Shown piece by piece: positions 59,636 to 64,000 of a stretch of 64,000 bases of DNA. This DNA comes from Oscheius sp. JU75. Taxonomy: Eukaryota; Nematoda; Chromadorea; Rhabditida; Rhabditidae. The stretch spans positions 4,154,001 to 4,218,000 of the forward strand of contig JASJZC010000005.1 in assembly GCA_037178855.1 (NCBI GenBank), written 5' to 3'. Numbering within the stretch: position 1 is the stretch's first letter; the number at the start of each line of letters is the position of its first letter. The translations under genes and the position numbers were made by a program. Below the pieces are notes generated by a model, which saw only the letters and a list, made by a program, of their open reading frames with translations, was not told where the DNA came from and did not search any database.

Positions 59636-61755
59636 CTAAGAAGGTACACATTTACGAAGGAATTCCTGTAGTTTTTGAAAAAGTCCAGTTGCCTCGCGAT
59701 GTTCGCTGTTCCGAAGAGCGAAAGCTTGTATTTCTGTCAAACAGTTTTTTGTGTTGTCGTTAATCTGAAACATGAAAAATTTGCAAAAAAAAGCATCTGA
59801 AAACCTACTTGCGTATGAAGAATGCCCTCGTTGAGTATAGTGATGACGAATGAGCTGAAGATGCGGACATGACGAGCTTTTTGTGAAGAAGACGTAGTCG
59901 AATCGCAAATGGCCATGAGAGCGTCGAAATATTCGAGTAATATATCGGTCGGAAGATTCGGGATATTCTACAAACAAGTTAATGTAAGCAGCAAAGAAGC
60001 ATACCCTGTACAGTCGCAAAACTATCTCGACACACTGGACAGAAAAGCCTAGTTCCATCAAACTCAGAAGATGTCTGAAAAGAAGTAAGCAACGGTAAAA
60101 CAGATCCTCACATGTATACTTTCGAAGGTTCCATTTTGACTATTCGGTAAATCAATTCGGAGAAAAACCGGACATGGAACTCGATGTAAGGGTTGAATAT
60201 AGTTGGCGACACTTCGGTAATTTCGTTAAAGAACTTGTCAGTGTCGGGCGCACGATGAACGTAGTCGAATGCACTAATGAAGTGATTTTGCCTAAATTCT
60301 TGTGTAAGTAAATTTTTTAAAGAAAAAATATACGTGATAGCCTCTCGACTGATCATCCGCTGAATAATCGTATCATAAAGTGTTGACTTCGTAATTTCGG
60401 ACAATACGGCTGCATTGGAGCCTAGAGAAAAAAGTTAGTGAGTTCCGGAAGCCTACCTTGGGGCTGTTGTCCAGCGTTTGCCTCGGTGTTTGAACGGGCT
60501 TGTTTTGTTGCTGGAACTACAATGAAGAATGCTAGAGAACATTTGGAGCAAACCTCGAAGATCCTTCTGTATTTCCTTCAAAACAGCGGAAAGTTGTTGA
60601 CTCAGAGGCTGAAGTTCCGAGTTAGAGACAAAAGAAAACATTCTTTACAGAGTCTCGCTCCCAAGTTGCTCTTCCTGGTATCTCAAACGACGGCGCTCTT
60701 GTTTCAAGAGTAGTCGGCACTGTCACTAGATCGACTTCAAATAGTGTGCCTATCAAAGTGATGAGTTCTTCTGAATCCAGCTCTGTAGGTCTAAACAAAC
60801 TTGAATGATGAAATGATTATATTGTACTGACAAGATTTCTGCTTCCGGCTCAGCCTCCATCAATGTCCCAGAAGGAAAAATTAAGCCAGGAATTCCATTT
60901 GCTTGTATATCTTTGAGCCATCGTTGAAGCTGATTTTCGAAAACGATTTTCAGCGTCTCGTATTCTTCCTAAAATTGATGTTGTTGGACGCGAAAAAATA
61001 TATGCTTACCGGCAGTGGGCTTAGAAACGAACTTTTTGAGTAATTATTATAAATGTCGTTCGCCGTCAGTGCTTGCAATTCTAAGCCTTTCTTTCCAAGA
61101 AGCATTCTCGCCATATGTCTTTCGATCACATTTGGAACTAGTTTTAAACCGGGAAATTGAACATTTTCGTGGTCTTCTGCCGCCTAAAAACATGGTGACA
61201 AAGAACAGAACGAACATACAAGCCGGAGAAAAAATTCTATAAAAATGTGTCCGAGCATGTTCTCCTTGTTTTTCTCTGTCTTTCTTTTCAGCCACGGCTC
61301 TAGTTCACGTACTCTGAAAGTTGTGGTAAAACAGAACATAAATTGCTAACTTGTATACAAGGTACAGCAAAATTATTCGAGGTTGAACCAGACGCTTTTC
61401 TTGCTTTTTGTCCGCTGAAGACAAAAATTCGAACAATAGAACCAGCGCAGAGCCAATTGACAACTGGCAACGTCCTTTGAATGCCTAACGAGATTTTGCC
61501 ACTAAGAAGTTGAAGAAGAGAATTTACCTCAAGGAATTCGCTAGATATTCTGCCTAGTTGTTTTGAATTTGAAGTAATTAGTCTAAAATAGTAATGTTTT
61601 AGGAGTAAAAAAGAAAGGAACCTGGCAATGACAGGATAATCTTGTTTTCGCAGTTCTCCATTGTCGTCAACCACGAGATCGAAGGGGTCTTCCTCCGCTA
61701 TTGATGATGCCTTTGATTGAGAAGGTCCCTTTCTCTTCTTGTCCTTTTTTCCCAT
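59636..61755 (-). CDS. CNOT11, subunit of the CCR4-NOT deadenylase
   Basis: Start ATG at 61755 (MGKKDKKRKGPSQSKASSIA), 10 bp after an acceptor-like cgtag. The N-terminal half is helical and weakly conserved. The C-terminal half matches the CNOT11 domain: MEPSKVYMRHLLSLMELGFS, VQCVEIVLRLYR, then NIPDLPTDILLEYFDALMAI, CDSTTSSSQKARHVRIFSSF, QINDNTKNCLTEIQAFALRN and SEHREATGLFQKLQEFL, ending TAG at 59636-59638. CNOT11 with CNOT10 forms a module on the N-terminus of CNOT1 and assists mRNA deadenylation. It lies 166 bp upstream of GTF2H4 on the same strand and diverges from the DHRS4-like gene. Internal exon ends in 60100-61300 are approximate. Confidence 0.87.
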
Positions 61756-62027
61756 TGGGAAATGCTACGAAAAAAACTTTAAAAAAAAGTAATATGGCTG
61801 AGCCCAATTAAAAATGTACGTGATGTTTGAATTTGCCCGCATTTGCGTACTGCTCGACCGCTAAAAGTCTTGTTCTCATTTGTCACATTTCCTCCTTACT
61901 CTCCCCTTCGGCACTTTTGTCTTTGCAAAGTTGTAGTATAGACTAGCCTAACATAACATTTCCTCATATATCTTTAACGAAAAAGCATATTAGCTCTTTA
62001 AAAGAAATTTATGTATGTTCCAGATCT
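61756..62027. promoter_or_regulatory. 272-bp divergent intergenic region, CNOT11 / DHRS4
   Basis: It separates opposed start codons. Both sides carry an acceptor-like sequence within 4-10 bp of the ATG, so the initiation sites lie further inside. It contains T-rich tracts and no clear TATA element. Confidence 0.45.
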
Positions 62028-63875
62028 ATGGCAGCTTTGAACACAACCAAGTTCCTCACAGATCGGGTTGCTGTAGTTACGGCATCTACAAAGGTAAGAT
62101 CCTTATCTGACGTTTGCTCCACAAAAATGTTCGTCCAGTTTGATAACTTAAAGCAGGGTTGCAACGAGCTGGGCCTTTTCCCAAAAATTTGTTCGGCCCG
62201 GCACAAAATCTCAAAAAGTCCGGGTAAAGGGAAACATACAATACTAGGTAATATTTCGAAAGCTCATCGAGTAGATGAAGGCGTTTCTAAATAACGTTCC
62301 GTGACCTGGCCCTTTGGAAGGCCTTTCAACGGTCGGCGTCGCAAGGAGCTTACTCACAGCTCTCCAACAATTTCTGTCATTGATTCGAACAGAAGCTTTT
62401 CCTTTTCTTATCGAGTAGAATAAAGCGAGCTCAAGGCACTTGGTTGTTATCTCAGTATTATTGGTTATTATTTAAGCTCGTGTATTTTCTGGTGAAAAAA
62501 AATCAGCGAACTTGCCCGTGTGGCTCAGTCGATTATAGCTATCCAACTCTACGAATACGGGATTTTGCAACGCTGTTTCAAAGAAACATGTAATCTTCTG
62601 ATTTCTACGTGTGTCTCGACCTTCTTTGTGTCTAAATCATTTATTTCAGGGAATCGGATTCGCAATAGCCAAACGACTTGGACTAGATGGAGCCAGTGTG
62701 GTAGTTAGCAGCCGAAAACGTCAAAATGTTGAGGAGGCCGTGGCTGCTTTACGTCGAGAAGGAGTGGATGCTGATGGGATCGCCGCTCATGTCGGAATCG
62801 ACGAAGACAGAAAAAAATTAGCGGATTTTGTTATTGATAGGTGCGAAATTTGGTAATAGTTCGGCAGGCCCCCCTTCGTTTAAATTTTTGCCGCCTTTTT
62901 GCGAATTCGCCCAAATTCGAGTTTTCTGTTCCAGTTCACTCATTTCAGAGTTTCTAACTGTGTTTTTCGGATTCAGCATGTTCAAGTACTCCTAATAATG
63001 TGAGGAATATAGAAAAGTTGCCGATTTGAGCGAACTTTACCGTTCTAGTTCTTATGCATGCTGAAATCAATAAACAAGGTTAGAAACTGGAAAATGAGTA
63101 CTATACGTCAGAATACCCGTTTACGAACGAAGGGAGCGCCTGCCGAACTATTACCCGAAATTTCCATTCTCACAATCCTGTTTCTGGTTGCAGATTTGGA
63201 AAACTGGATATACTCGTGTCAAATGCAGCAGTTAATCCCCATTTCGGAAATTTGACAGATATTACCGACAGTCAGTGGGAAAAGCTGCTCAAAATTAACG
63301 TATGTCGCGTTCAACATGGAATTATACAAATTTTTTCAGGTAACTGGAGCGTTCGAGCTAGCAAAAGTTTTCGTGCCTCACCTTGAAGTTTCCGGACGCG
63401 GAAACATCGTCTTTGTATCTTCAATTGCAGGTCATTCTCCTATTCCAAGTGAAAATTATTTGCTTTCAAGACTCTTATGATCCTTCAGATTTGGGCGGCT
63501 ACTCCGTAATGAAAACAGCCCTTAATGGACTTGGCAAATCACTTAGTCAGAGTCTGGCTCATCGACATATCAGAGTCAACTGTGTAGCGCCAGGTTGAAG
63601 TGATAAGCATCTATTCCATGTCAGTTTTCAGGTATCATTCGAACAGACTTTAGTACAGCCCTTTATGAAGACAAACTCGTTCTTCAGAAAACGCTGAAAA
63701 GTATTCCTCTGGGGCGACTCGGAGATGCAGATGAAGTTGCTGGATCTGTGTCCTTCCTAGTGAGTCATATCAAATGGACGATCTTTTCAAGCTACAAGTT
63801 TAGGTTTCCGATGATGCTTCGTATCTATCAGGAGAATCCTTTGGTATAAATGGAGGAATGCATGCTAGGATGTAA
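62028..63875 (+). CDS. DHRS4-like short-chain dehydrogenase/reductase
   Basis: Seven exons: 62028-62093, 62650-62840, 63194-63299, 63340-63430, 63489-63593, 63632-63759 and 63804-63875. They encode an SDR of usual length. Motifs: [20 protein letters not shown] (the TGxxxGIG cofactor site with Ala for Gly, as in DHRS4), a basic R after [27 protein letters not shown], the catalytic [39 protein letters not shown], and the end [19 protein letters not shown]4 proteins are NADPH-dependent carbonyl/retinal reductases of peroxisomes. The last three residues, ARM, resemble a variant PTS1 signal. Introns 1 (556 bp) and 2 (353 bp) are long for this window. The start follows an acceptor (gttccag) by 4 bp. 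Confidence 0.95.
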
Positions 63876-64000
63876 GCATCAGTCATTTTAGTCATAGTAT
63901 ACATAGTGCCTTGTTGATTTTGATTGGTTTGAGTGAATCCTTTTAAAACAAGCCTTTTTTGTCCACTTGTTCCGGAAGAAACTGTCCAGATTTTTTTCCT
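63876..64000. other. 3' flank of the DHRS4-like gene
   Basis: AT-rich sequence after the TAA; nothing else is visible before the window ends. Confidence 0.5.

Noticed and set aside
62515-62580. tRNA-like start (GTGTGGCTCAGTCG) in DHRS4 intron 1
   Set aside because: It resembles a tRNA A box, but I could not form the full cloverleaf or find a B box, so at most it is a tRNA-derived fragment.

Overview
The window looks like a nematode nuclear chromosome. Genes are dense. Introns are mostly 35-60 bp, with GT..AG ends and strong TTTCAG-like acceptors. Several start codons lie only 4-30 bp after an isolated acceptor, as expected for spliced-leader trans-splicing. Same-strand genes follow one another at about 100-280 bp (once 1 bp), which suggests operons. 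A giant unc-22/twitchin gene and a BRK1/NDUFA6/COQ3/GDI neighbourhood next to ARL8 both support a nematode. From memory, gdi-1, coq-3, nuo-3, arl-8 and brk-1 are also neighbours on C. elegans chromosome IV. I cannot place the species.

Left part (1-15 kb, loosely packed): the 3' half of an FGD-type PH-FYVE-PH gene; 2.4 kb with no convincing gene; a 134-residue unknown protein; a decayed minus-strand gene resembling importin-alpha; a small RTF1-like Plus3-domain gene; a large two-domain S28 serine-carboxypeptidase-like gene whose two nucleophile serines are glycine; a frameshifted, charged, intronless ORF remnant; and a dead cecropia-type mariner transposon with both terminal repeats.

Middle left (15-21 kb, very compact): ARL8 lies on the minus strand behind a small unknown gene. 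Their shared promoter region faces a plus-strand cluster BRK1 - NDUFA6 - COQ3 - RabGDI, with only 53 bp between the opposed start codons. BRK1 and NDUFA6 are separated by one base.

Centre (21.6-50.2 kb, minus): one twitchin gene of 28.5 kb. In protein order it encodes N-terminal Ig domains with SP-rich linkers, a KKV-motif linker, a long Ig/fibronectin-III superrepeat, the myosin-light-chain-kinase-like kinase with its autoinhibitory tail, and C-terminal Ig domains.

Right part (50.4-61.8 kb, minus): CNOT11 - GTF2H4 (TFIIH p52) - DENND4 - TSEN54 run in tandem into twitchin with gaps of about 165-280 bp. This may be a second housekeeping operon covering mRNA deadenylation, transcription and repair, Rab GEF activity and tRNA splicing. 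A plus-strand DHRS4-like short-chain dehydrogenase diverges from CNOT11 and ends just inside the window.

Gene models were spliced by eye, so exon ends are estimates unless motif continuity fixes them.
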